Positions 34,801 to 42,714 of a DNA stretch of 64,000 nucleotides are shown piece after piece. The stretch is from Paenibacillus castaneae. Lineage in GTDB: Bacteria > Bacillota > Bacilli > Paenibacillales > Paenibacillaceae. The DNA is taken from assembly GCF_002884445.1 (NCBI RefSeq), contig NZ_KZ614144.1, positions 351,272-415,271 of the forward strand. Reading direction: 5' to 3'. The first letter of the stretch is position 1. Every line of letters begins with the position of its first letter. The translations under genes were made by a program, and so were the position numbers. The notes beneath the pieces were generated by a model. It had not been told where the DNA came from. It did not search any database and saw only the letters and a program-made list of their open reading frames with translations.

Positions 34801-36354
34801 ATGGGAGGGGCAGAGGATTTGAATAAGCTGTTCGTCGGTACCGTTCCGAAAAATAGTATGCTAGGCGGCGTACTGGCTATTTATGATCTGGAAACGGGCG
34901 GGGAGCCTGAGGTGTATGAGAATGTTGTTCCAGGCCAGAGTATCCTTTCCTTCGCTTATAAGAATGGATTCCTATACGGCGGTACATCCATTCATGGCGG
35001 ACAGGGCGGCACACCAACTGCAAGTGAAGCGGTTCTGTTTGTCTGGGATGTTGTGAACAAAGAGAAGCTGTTCGAGATCGTTCCGGTTCCCGGCAAGCAA
35101 GCAATTACCGCATTGCATGTTGGCCCCGACGGCAATATTTGGGGTCTCGCCAACGGAGCATTATTTATTTTCGATACCGAGACTCGGAAAGTCATTCATA
35201 TTGACAATGCATTTCCGAATGCTTTGGGACGATGGATTGACGGCTCAATGGAGACGGGCAGCGACGGGAACATCTATGCGACGGTAGGGGGCTTCTTCTT
35301 CAAGGTGGATGCTGTTACGAAGGAGATTACGGTGCTCGCCTCACAAGTGCGCAAGCTTGCACAGGATGATTTCGGCAGCTTCTATATGTATACAGATCCG
35401 GAGAGCCCGAATTTATATAAGTATTCCATCCCGGAGCTTATGGTAAAGCTGGTTGGTGTGGAATTGTCGGCAGAAGCAACTTCGCTTGAAGCCGGTCAGT
35501 ATACTGAGCTTTCACTAAAGGGGCTGCTGGAAAAAGGGCGAACGACTTTAGATTTATCTGGAGCGGTTAAGGTATATACAAGCAGTGAGCCATCCGTCGC
35601 ACAGGTTGACCATAATGGGAAAGTATATGCGAAGCGTGCGGGCGCAGTTCAAATATCGGTGCAGGTTACACTTGACGGCGTCACCGTACAATCAGCAGCC
35701 CTTGACCTTTCGGTCGTCGGGGACAATGTGACTGAACCGGGAAACCCTGACCATACAGGACAGCCGTCGTTGCCGCAGGTGCCTCCAGTGACACCGATGC
35801 CAGAAGCGCCAAAAGTAAACTTCTCCGATATAGCCAAACACTGGGCCAAACCGCTTATTGAACAAGCGGTAAGCCTCGGATTTATACAAGGCTATGAGGA
35901 TGGCACATTTCGCCCGGATATGAAAGTGACACGGGCAGAGTTTGCCGCGATGTTAAGCAGAGCATTGAAATTAGAGGGCGAAGATGGCGGTACAGCCTTC
36001 GCTGATGCGGAAGGCATTCCTGCTTGGGCGAGGCCTTACATTGATAGGCTGGTGAAGCAAGCGGTGGTGAATGGTTATGAAGATAATACCTTCCGTCCGA
36101 AGGGACAGATTACTAGACTGGAAGGCATTGTGATGATCGTTCGTGGCCTTAAGCTTCCCACTAATCCAAATGCAGCACTAGTGTTTGCAGATGCTGAAGA
36201 TGTTCAAAAGTGGGCTAGAGGGGATATTGCAGCAGCGCTGGATGCGGGGCTTATCGAAGCAGGCGAGGATAGCAGCCTAGATGTCCATGCCATTCTCACA
36301 AGAGCAGAAATTGTAGCTATGCTGATCAAAATGTTAAGCTTATTAGAGAAATAA
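31897..36354 (+). CDS. Surface-anchored propeller protein with three carbohydrate-binding-like modules and SLH domains
   Basis: 1485-aa secreted protein. Signal peptide about 1-32 (ends TVYADA). Three CBM4/9-like jelly-roll modules are each introduced by a similar phrase: NAGFEEDAVDEVIPGW (about 40-195), NGGFEQPPAANEAIPGW (about 200-360) and NGDMEQEAAGGVIPGW (about 362-515). A propeller region (about 525-1185) is homologous to the cytoplasmic propeller at 23342-25147. A Big_2-like Ig fold (about 1190-1275), a Pro-rich linker and three SLH repeats (from about 1306) follow; the SLH repeats bind secondary cell-wall polymers. AGGAGGGATC lies before the ATG. Divergent from the transporter operon. 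Probably the cell-surface glycan receptor or lyase of the locus; no known catalytic motif. Confidence 0.85.
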   Translation: MMNRIRTKRGVLLFLCFILVALSFGGARQGTVYADARSATATELINAGFEEDAVDEVIPGWTLLLGAGKNGSLTIDSSQKHSGSSSLKLNDQDTVNFAAESVKVAVEAGKEYSVTSSVYIESGSVQLQLRFYDVTNKLVTDGIAVHDPNYTASPLGVWQTLSLRAIAPAGAASVTVVMVSPKTGKGISYWDDVQLAAVKASVLTIVNGGFEQPPAANEAIPGWKVLSGQPSVSAANKRMGDKSLLASLEPAEGVSAVNVESGLIDVEENMTYTLSAEVFLQSGTMEGLYVYVYDKNGALIKSDSGSNFHAYLNATTDHEKWKYYERTFKVQPGGVKLKVSLITGAKKAFQFYLDEVSVMKKVPNGDMEQEAAGGVIPGWSKSKAADAPSFSLTSERAESGSNSLHLVNTPGLYLNVISELIPVEAGATYTAAARTWIESGSSDIYVRYFDAERNYMNKQAWNIVSEPTNAWFDQYVTSVVPEGAQYAAIMFAGSPNKTFSYYVDDVKLLRGEHEIPEVPLPSNSITMVGEDLGPQIRKATLMRGAAGKDGEGRDVIYSVVAGAPSIFTMIDLATEKVVKSIPMPDTSGAWSVTVSKDGSVYLGAYNLGLLYRYIPSTDELVNLGHPLATKDSVLYPMAAGLNGIMYGSTYPTADLYEYNPLTNEFKNYGTMSTKTSGERWTRVVAYDESTHKIYAGVGNVPRLLEYDLATGAKRDLLPAGFDNIISVYDLNIAGGKLFARKEANNANEAFVIDIASGELIEVTNGDTDEVSTSFINFSRGVSPVSPLADKIYFAGTGGELFEYDLASDVYHSLGASIEGAAIGYDFVQLNEEGFPGYSLVGLSGNAGKLYKYNLETGHVRLTDVQVPAEPVNIHEIAKGPDGKIYTAGYLQGNLGAYTPSTGESIYFDGIGQGEGITTIHNKLYLGVYPGASIFEYDLLKPWNRTNANQLNPNRLFTLNGYNQDRPFGMGGAEDLNKLFVGTVPKNSMLGGVLAIYDLETGGEPEVYENVVPGQSILSFAYKNGFLYGGTSIHGGQGGTPTASEAVLFVWDVVNKEKLFEIVPVPGKQAITALHVGPDGNIWGLANGALFIFDTETRKVIHIDNAFPNALGRWIDGSMETGSDGNIYATVGGFFFKVDAVTKEITVLASQVRKLAQDDFGSFYMYTDPESPNLYKYSIPELMVKLVGVELSAEATSLEAGQYTELSLKGLLEKGRTTLDLSGAVKVYTSSEPSVAQVDHNGKVYAKRAGAVQISVQVTLDGVTVQSAALDLSVVGDNVTEPGNPDHTGQPSLPQVPPVTPMPEAPKVNFSDIAKHWAKPLIEQAVSLGFIQGYEDGTFRPDMKVTRAEFAAMLSRALKLEGEDGGTAFADAEGIPAWARPYIDRLVKQAVVNGYEDNTFRPKGQITRLEGIVMIVRGLKLPTNPNAALVFADAEDVQKWARGDIAAALDAGLIEAGEDSSLDVHAILTRAEIVAMLIKMLSLLEK

Positions 36355-36415
36355 CGGCAGCTAGTCATATATAATGAAATAAAGCCAGCTTGCTGCAGGA
36401 ATGCTTGAAAACGTG

Positions 36416-36470
36416 GCCCATAAGTAGGACACTTTGAGAAAAGTAAACCTCTTATGGGCTATTTTCTGTT
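36416..36470 (+). terminator. Long hairpin after the SLH gene, probable terminator
   Basis: GCCCATAAG pairs with CTTATGGGC, and inside it ACTTT-GAGA-AAAGT forms a second helix. TATTTTCTGTTT follows. It lies about 60 bases after the stop. The well-formed, interrupted stem also resembles the end of a small mobile element, but no transposase or second end was found. Confidence 0.5.
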
Positions 36471-36534
36471 TGGAGAAGCAAGAATGGTGGGAATGAATAA
36501 ATGACGCAAAGCAAAGTAGCTGGAGGAGTGACCA

Positions 36535-37164
36535 ATGAATATATTTCAGTTGAAACCGAGCCCTCATGGAAGTCATCTTATGAAGGAGTTTCTGAAGGAT
36601 AATTTCGTATGCATGGGCTGGCCCGGCATTGGGGATTTGGACAATGTGAGCAAGGATGAATTGAAGAAGAGATTAGCGCACGTTTACGACAGCGAGGGAC
36701 AGGAGCTGGCGGGTCAGCTGGATGAAGCGAGCACTTTCTTGCATGAGATGCAAGATGGAGATTATGTGCTGGTTGCTGATGAGGAATGGGTACATATCGG
36801 CGATATGGGTGACTATTTCTATATAGAGCATTCCGACACGGCTGAGGATGGGACATGTCACCGACGCGGCGTCACATGGATGAAGAGTGTTCTGCTTGAG
36901 GAATTGAACGAGGAGCTGCAAGGTTTTCTGAGTGATCGAAGTCGAGGGAATATTACAAAATATGAACGTTCCTTTGAAAACCATGCGTTTGAGAGTTGGA
37001 TGTCGAAAGCTGCAGAACCGGTGCTGCCGACGGGGAAGCCGACGCTTGTGGACGAACAAACCATCAGTCAGGCTATCGAAGTGTTGAGAATTGCTATGCA
37101 AAGTGATGACGCGGATCGAAGAGAACGGGCTGCGATGGCGATACTGCAATATGCGAAACAATGA
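36535..37164 (+). CDS. Protein of unknown function, 209 aa
   Basis: Soluble acidic protein without signal peptide. The N-terminal part (MNIFQLKPSPHGSHLMKEFL, NFVCMGWPGIGDL, then a beta-rich stretch GDYVLVADEEWVHIGDMGDYFYIE and HRRGVTWMKSVLLEEL) recalls the PUA/Mrr-N-like sensing domains attached to some restriction systems, but the match is weak and no nuclease domain is present. The C-terminal helix region includes REERAAMAILQ-like sequence (RRERAAMAILQYAKQ). Its start follows a GGAGGAG site. It is monocistronic with a terminator at 37286. No function is assigned. Confidence 0.75.
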   Translation: MNIFQLKPSPHGSHLMKEFLKDNFVCMGWPGIGDLDNVSKDELKKRLAHVYDSEGQELAGQLDEASTFLHEMQDGDYVLVADEEWVHIGDMGDYFYIEHSDTAEDGTCHRRGVTWMKSVLLEELNEELQGFLSDRSRGNITKYERSFENHAFESWMSKAAEPVLPTGKPTLVDEQTISQAIEVLRIAMQSDDADRRERAAMAILQYAKQ

Positions 37165-37285
37165 GGGTGCAGTAAAGGGGCTTGGTTCATTTCGATGAAA
37201 ACCTGATAAGCGCCTGTTAGTCTCACAAATTGAAACTAATCCTATACTAGTGTGTTGATAAATGCGAATTGGTATGCTTTCAGTT

Positions 37286-37307
37286 GGGCCCTTATTAGGG
37301 CCTTTTT
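37286..37307 (+). terminator. Terminator after the 209-aa gene
   Basis: GGCCC pairs with GGGCC around TTATTA, followed by five T and a T-rich tract, about 120 bases after the stop codon. Confidence 0.7.
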
Positions 37308-37505
37308 GCTTTTCTTCATCCATAGGCGAAAGGGTTTTGTTGCGCATAAAATCATTAGTGGAATTTTATGTTAGGTTATGAAGTCTAAAAATAAGGTTTA
37401 ATAATGTATATTGTTATTTTGTTTGTTATTATGCATTTAAGTTAAAAAGCAATAGTCAAAACGTCCTAAACATAAAATCTACGTTTTTTAGATTAGGACT
37501 TGTAA

Positions 37506-37533
37506 TTGTAAGCGCTATTATTTATGATATAAT
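37506..37533 (+). promoter_or_regulatory. Promoter of the mannanase gene overlapped by a cre site
   Basis: TTGTAA (-35) and a perfect TATAAT (-10) with 16 bases between. TGTAAGCGCTATTA at 37507-37520 matches the CcpA cre consensus (TGWAARCGYTWNCW) at all but one position and covers the -35 box, so catabolite repression by glucose-like sugars is expected. Confidence 0.7.
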
Positions 37534-37592
37534 TGTTTGGTTTTACATTTGTTACCTAAAATTTCACCTAATTAAAGGAGGAGTTGAACACA

Positions 37593-40500
37593 GTGATTAA
37601 GAGGATAAAAATCGTTTCTGCATTTATTTGTTTTTCTTTGTTATGTTCGATGTTATTACCGTTTGAGAATGTATCTTATGCCGATCAGTCATCGACCGTA
37701 GGTGACAAGCTCATTAATTTTGAGGATGGCACTACTAACGGATGGGCTAAAGGCTGGGGAGAGTTCGCTGCCAATAATCCTATTGAGGTAAGCCAGGATT
37801 TGAAGAGGGAGAACAACTCTTACGCTTTGAAGGTTAATGCCAATTATACAGGTAAAGACTGGCAGACTGCTTCAATTACACTGGACCATGGACTAAACTT
37901 ATCCGATTATAAGAAGCTGGTATATGATGTTTATGTACCTGTAGCATTCGAAGGAACGTTGGATGTAGGAACTAGCCTGAGAGAGGCTTGGACAGATCTC
38001 GATAATAGCCACCACAATATTATCGATCTTAAATCAGATCCGGTTATTTTGAATGGACAAGAATATGTAAAGATTCATAAAAATATTATTTTGCCGTACG
38101 GATTGACACAGAGTCAGCTTGTTATTCAACTGCAGAAAAATTCCGCTCTAACTTACGCTGGACCGATTTATTTGGATGACATCCTGCTTCAAGCAAGAGA
38201 GCCTGAGCAGCCGGGCGGACCATCTGTAAAAATTGAAGCAGAGTCTGGAGAATTGGGGGGCGGAGCAGCGATTAAATCTGGTGTTCCGAGTGACACCAAT
38301 GATGTAATCGAAGGTTATTCTGGTACAGGATATGTATTTTTTGGCGGTGATGGATTCCTTACGCTGAAATATACCGTCCCGGCAGTAGGCTTATATGATT
38401 TGAAAATCGGTTATCATAGCCCTTTTGGTCCAAAAGACACTGTTTTAGTACTTAATGGGAAAGAATCCGGTCAAATTACTTTACCGAAAACAGTTTCCTT
38501 TAATGAGATTTCTGGGGGGAAAGTATTACTGCAAGCCGGTGAGAATACTATCCGTTTCAATAATGGCTGGGGCTGGTATAACATTGATTATATTACTCTC
38601 GCGCCTGCTGCAGCACCGGCACCTCACCAAGTAGAAAAGAAGCTGGTAAATCCGAATGCTACACCTGAGGCGCAGGCTCTAATCAACTATCTTGTTGATA
38701 ATTACGGCAAGAAGATTCTTTCCGGTCAGCAGGAATTAAGCATGGCCAAATGGATTAAAGAACAAACGGGGAAATACCCGGCCATATTGTCACATGATCT
38801 CATCGAATATTCACCATCGCGTGTTGAGAATGGCTCGAGCTCGATGGCGGTTGAAGAGATGATGGAATGGGCGAAGGACGGCGGTCTCATTTCCCTTTGC
38901 TGGCACTGGAATGCGCCGCTCGGCATTGGCGGAAATGAGCCGGGCCATGAATGGTGGAGAGGCTTCTATACCGAGCATACAACCTTCGATGTTAAGGCTG
39001 CGCTCAATGATAAGGAGTCCGAAGGATATCGTCTCATCTTGAGAGATATAGACGCCATTGCCGTTCAATTGAAGCGGCTGCAGGACGCTGAAATTCCAGT
39101 GCTGTGGAGACCGCTTCATGAAGCGGAGGGCGGCTGGTTCTGGTGGGGAGCCAAAGGCCCCGGCCCTGCGAAGCAGCTATACCGTCTCATGTATGACCGT
39201 CTTACTAATTATCATCACCTGAACAATCTCATTTGGGTTTGGAACTCCCCTTCCGCGGACTGGTATCCAGGCGATGATGTGGTTGATATTATAAGTCAGG
39301 ATATCTATAATAATGCAGGCGATTACAGTCCGAATATTAACAAATATCAACAATCTGTGTCCGTCGTTAACGACCGGAAGCTGGTTGCGCTGCCGGAGAA
39401 CGGACCGATTCCTGATCCGGATCTATTGCAAGCCTATCGCGCCGATTGGAGCTGGTTCAGCACTTGGACTGGTAATTATATTACTGATGGCAAGAACAAC
39501 ACTGCTGCTCATCTAAATAAGGTCTACAACAGCGATTATGTAATTACGCGTGACGAGCTGCCGTCAAATATGAAGACATACGGATTACCAACATCAGGAA
39601 CATCGACGGGATCGCCGTCCGTTAGCCCACCGGTACAAAAGATCATTACGGTTGATGATTTGAAGAAGGATAAGGATGGAAACATAAGCATTATGCTTGC
39701 TGACGGACAGACTGATTCGGTAATGTCGCAGGATGTTCTGAAGCTTGTAGGCAGCAGCGATATTACGCTGAATGTGAATGGATTGACGATTCATATACCG
39801 AATGCAAGTATTCAAGCGGCGCTTTCAATCGGGCAGGGCAAAGAGGGCAAGCTCGTATTCAAAGCCCAAGCATTGTCTGAGAAAGAGGCAGGCGAGCTTC
39901 AAGGATCACTTGTATATCCATCCAATGAAAGCTTTGCAATTCGCGGGAAGATATACGACATTCAATTGATATGGGAATCGCAAGAGGGCAAGCAATCGAT
40001 TTCGCAATTGGCTCAGCCTTTTACAGTAAGCTTCCCTGTTCCGGCGCAAGGGGATGCATCCAAGCTTGGCGTATATTATTTGAATGACAAGGGCCGTCCT
40101 GAATACATGGGCGGAACCAAGTCAGGTAATGAAGTCAAAGCGGATCTGCCACATCTCAGCAAGTATGCGCTGGCTGAATACAGCATCTCCTTCAGCGATG
40201 TGCCGTCAACTCACTGGGCATATGAGGCTATCCAGCAGATGACGTCTAAGCATGAATTACAAGGAATCACTTCTACGCTGTTCAAACCAAGCGCTGAAGC
40301 AAGCCGGAGCGAAGTGACGGTTGCTCTTGCTAAGCGTCTAGGACTCAAACCGTCATCCAGCAAGCCGTTCGACGATGTAGACAGCAAATCGGAAGCTTCT
40401 TCTTACATTGCAGCTGCCTTTGAAGCGGGATTAGTGAAGGGTACCGGAGGAAAATCATTTCATCCGGATTCAGCTATTACGCGCCAAGAGCTGGCTGTCA

Positions 40501-40733
40501 TTCTGAAGCGAGCGTATGAGCTGCTCATGACCATGCCTGCAACTGCTGAACGCAAAGCCGCTTATGCGGACCGCGATCAGATTGCAGGCTGGGCGGTAGA
40601 TGCCGTCGATCTTACATCTGAGCTGGGCATTTTCCGAGGAAAAGCGGCTAATAAACTAGATCCGCGTGGATCGGTAACACGCGCTGAGCTTGCTCAAATT
40701 ATGGAGCGAATCACTGCTTTCATTAAGAACTGA
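37593..40733 (+). CDS. Surface-anchored GH26 endo-1,4-beta-mannanase with CBM27/CBM35-like modules and SLH domains
   Basis: Secreted enzyme (1046 aa) that cuts beta-1,4-mannan. Signal peptide about 1-33 (ends NVSYADQ). A CBM27-like mannan-binding module (FEDGTTNGWAKGWGEF, to about 205) and a CBM35-like module (IEAESGELGGGAAIKSG, about 215-340) precede the GH26 barrel (about 355-665). Acid/base is Glu510 in RPLHEAEGGWFWWG and the nucleophile Glu602 in ALPENGPIPD. A pre-SLH module and three SLH repeats follow. GTG 37593 is preferred to TTG 37584 because AAAGGAGGAG sits about 10 bases before it and directly abuts the TTG. The same modular plan is known from mannanases of other Gram-positive biomass degraders. 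Confidence 0.9.
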   Translation: MIKRIKIVSAFICFSLLCSMLLPFENVSYADQSSTVGDKLINFEDGTTNGWAKGWGEFAANNPIEVSQDLKRENNSYALKVNANYTGKDWQTASITLDHGLNLSDYKKLVYDVYVPVAFEGTLDVGTSLREAWTDLDNSHHNIIDLKSDPVILNGQEYVKIHKNIILPYGLTQSQLVIQLQKNSALTYAGPIYLDDILLQAREPEQPGGPSVKIEAESGELGGGAAIKSGVPSDTNDVIEGYSGTGYVFFGGDGFLTLKYTVPAVGLYDLKIGYHSPFGPKDTVLVLNGKESGQITLPKTVSFNEISGGKVLLQAGENTIRFNNGWGWYNIDYITLAPAAAPAPHQVEKKLVNPNATPEAQALINYLVDNYGKKILSGQQELSMAKWIKEQTGKYPAILSHDLIEYSPSRVENGSSSMAVEEMMEWAKDGGLISLCWHWNAPLGIGGNEPGHEWWRGFYTEHTTFDVKAALNDKESEGYRLILRDIDAIAVQLKRLQDAEIPVLWRPLHEAEGGWFWWGAKGPGPAKQLYRLMYDRLTNYHHLNNLIWVWNSPSADWYPGDDVVDIISQDIYNNAGDYSPNINKYQQSVSVVNDRKLVALPENGPIPDPDLLQAYRADWSWFSTWTGNYITDGKNNTAAHLNKVYNSDYVITRDELPSNMKTYGLPTSGTSTGSPSVSPPVQKIITVDDLKKDKDGNISIMLADGQTDSVMSQDVLKLVGSSDITLNVNGLTIHIPNASIQAALSIGQGKEGKLVFKAQALSEKEAGELQGSLVYPSNESFAIRGKIYDIQLIWESQEGKQSISQLAQPFTVSFPVPAQGDASKLGVYYLNDKGRPEYMGGTKSGNEVKADLPHLSKYALAEYSISFSDVPSTHWAYEAIQQMTSKHELQGITSTLFKPSAEASRSEVTVALAKRLGLKPSSSKPFDDVDSKSEASSYIAAAFEAGLVKGTGGKSFHPDSAITRQELAVILKRAYELLMTMPATAERKAAYADRDQIAGWAVDAVDLTSELGIFRGKAANKLDPRGSVTRAELAQIMERITAFIKN

Positions 40734-41580
40734 GATTTGGGCTTTCTCCCCCTGCTGGGAGAGAGCCTGTTTCTTTTTTTGAGGCCATTCCTGCATCCTT
40801 CCTAACTATTATGAAGAGAGCAAGAGCGTAGCCTAGAATGAGCAGAATACCTGCGTCTCCCGTCATATACTTGACAATAGGCGTCTGATTTTGGGTAAAT
40901 AGGTCTCCGTACTGCCATGCTAAATTATGTGCACTATGGGCGATAAGCGCAGGCCAAATGCTGCGGCTCTTCAAGCGTAGATAACCAATGAATATTCCAG
41001 CTAAGACGATATTCGCCATGAACAATGGAATATAGACGTACAAATTCACATCACTATGATATAAGTCCGTGAAGAACATAATAGGCAAGTGGAACAATCC
41101 CCAAATGATACTGCTCCAGATGAGCGCCTTGCGCATGCCCAGTTTCGTTAGTCTAGGCAGCAAATATCCGCGCCAGCCAAATTCCTCGCCCAAAACTACG
41201 GTGACCGCTCCTCCAATTAACATAACTATAAACTGAATAACCAATTCCACTGCTCTGCCGGAGTATTCCGGAGCAGTCCCGAAGCTGCCCCATCCAGCAC
41301 ACCATACAATGACATAACTGCAGCCGATGAGCAGCATGGGGGTAAGGAGACCAACGATAAATGATCGGCCATCGAAGGAATGAAAGCTGAGTGATTTCCA
41401 TGCCGATGCCTGCAGCGCTTCCTTGGTCAGAAGCATCGTCAGAATAGCAGCGAGAAACGGTACAAACATGAAATAAGCCGTATTTAGAGAGATGGGTAGA
41501 ACGAGAAGAGTCGCTTCTAATAAAACGATCATTATTACATATAAAGCGGCCTTGGAAAGCATATTGTTTTTTTGAATCAT
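40723..41580 (-). CDS. CPBP-family intramembrane metalloprotease
   Basis: 285-aa membrane protein with about eight spans. The family motifs are EEFGWRGYLLPRL (Glu132-Glu133 and Arg137), HLPIMFF and HNLAWQYGD, which together hold the catalytic metal in CAAX/Abi-type proteases. Such proteins process prenylated or small hydrophobic peptides, or give self-immunity to bacteriocins; the role here is unknown. Its last codons overlap the end of the mannanase gene by 11 bases on the other strand. The kinase/regulator remnant starts divergently 156 bases away. Confidence 0.88.
   Translation of the reverse strand: MIQKNNMLSKAALYVIMIVLLEATLLVLPISLNTAYFMFVPFLAAILTMLLTKEALQASAWKSLSFHSFDGRSFIVGLLTPMLLIGCSYVIVWCAGWGSFGTAPEYSGRAVELVIQFIVMLIGGAVTVVLGEEFGWRGYLLPRLTKLGMRKALIWSSIIWGLFHLPIMFFTDLYHSDVNLYVYIPLFMANIVLAGIFIGYLRLKSRSIWPALIAHSAHNLAWQYGDLFTQNQTPIVKYMTGDAGILLILGYALALFIIVRKDAGMASKKETGSLPAGGESPNLSS
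40739..40780 (+). terminator. Terminator of the mannanase gene lying inside the convergent CPBP gene
   Basis: GGCTTTCTCCC pairs with GGGAGAGAGCC (one G-T pair), six-base loop, followed by TGTTTCTTTTTTT. It starts 6 bases after the mannanase stop, within the coding sequence of the minus-strand CPBP gene. Confidence 0.8.
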
Positions 41581-41745
41581 GGGGGAAGCTCCTTCGCTGA
41601 TTTGTTAGATTTATTACTCACATATTAAGCAAAAGGCGTGTCATACGGACAGTGACACGGATGTCATAACTTTGCATGACAAAATAAGAACAAGCGAGTA
41701 GAATAAATTAGGTAAAAAAAGGATGATAAAACAGGGGTGTTTCTA

Positions 41746-42699
41746 TTGGCTTGGAGACTTAAATGGAATGATTGGATACTTTATTTCATCCGAACAATCG
41801 GTTTTATTTCGGTCATATATTTCACGGTGAGGGCTTCGGAGAACATCACTTTTCCTATTTGGTTGTTGGTTGTATTCATTACAGCATCTTATGCTGTTCC
41901 CTTAGGGCTCCTGCAAATGGGGAAAAAGGCGTACCTCATAGCTGAGCTAGTCATGCTGGCGATCCTTGTTCCTTACTTTTGCTCTGTTGATCATCTAATA
42001 GCAGGCAATTTAGTTTTGTATACGATAATGGTTGGTTTTTATAATGAACGTAAAATGTACAAAGCATCAGGCGCTTGCCTGATCGTTATCGCGCTAGCCG
42101 GGCCCGTCATTCTTTTGCCTGAGGCGCCTGTATCTTATTTCTCAATTGCGATATCCTGCATCATTTATTCCGCGCTCGGATATATTTTTCACTTCCTTCT
42201 ATCGGCCAAAAGCGAAATTGAACATAAAAACAACATTATTGAAGAGCAATATCGATTGCTGGAACAATATGCGAAGCAAGTGGAGCAGCATTCCGTGCTT
42301 AAAGAAAGAAACCGGATATCGGATGAGCTGCAGGGCTCTATTAGCCATACATATACGACGCTTGCACTGAGCCTGGAGTCATTAAGGAGCGAGCTCTCGA
42401 CAGAACGGGAAAAAAGAATGATTAGTCATGTTATGGACATTACGAAGACGGGCTTGGAAGAGGTTAAGCGAGCAGTCGAAGAGCTGAAGCCGCTGGAAAT
42501 GAAGCTTTCATTAAATGCGATGATTAGCCTTGCCATAGATGAGTTTGAAAGCACGGGGATCGAAGTGCTGCTTCGAGTAAAGGGGGAAGAGCAGAGCATT
42601 GCCAAAGAGCTGACGCTTCTTTTGGTCCGTTGTCTCCATGAATCCATATCTCTCCCCAGAAGGGAAGGGCATGCCGCTCATATCCGTGTTACGGTCTAA
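41746..42699 (+). CDS. N-terminal part: membrane sensor kinase-like module
   Basis: 317 aa. About five or six hydrophobic spans lie between residues 10 and 140, then a coiled linker (EHKNNIIEEQYRLLEQYAKQ) and a HisKA_3-like dimerisation helix (HSVLKERNRISDELQGSISH) with Gln in place of the phospho-accepting His. The HATPase N-box region (LVRCLHESISLPRREGH) is also poor, with Ser where the N-box Asn is expected. The protein ends at the internal stop, before the G-box. If translated alone it could sense but not phosphorylate. Confidence 0.6.
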   Translation: MAWRLKWNDWILYFIRTIGFISVIYFTVRASENITFPIWLLVVFITASYAVPLGLLQMGKKAYLIAELVMLAILVPYFCSVDHLIAGNLVLYTIMVGFYNERKMYKASGACLIVIALAGPVILLPEAPVSYFSIAISCIIYSALGYIFHFLLSAKSEIEHKNNIIEEQYRLLEQYAKQVEQHSVLKERNRISDELQGSISHTYTTLALSLESLRSELSTEREKRMISHVMDITKTGLEEVKRAVEELKPLEMKLSLNAMISLAIDEFESTGIEVLLRVKGEEQSIAKELTLLLVRCLHESISLPRREGHAAHIRVTV

Positions 42700-42714
42700 T
42701 ATTCACCTAAGCAT

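Larger units (their letters stand above)
37165..37583 (+). other. Intergenic region before the mannanase gene
   Basis: 419 bp without a credible gene. It holds the terminator of the upstream gene at 37286-37307, then an AT-rich stretch, and the cre/promoter block at 37506-37533. Nothing else was recognised. Confidence 0.6.
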
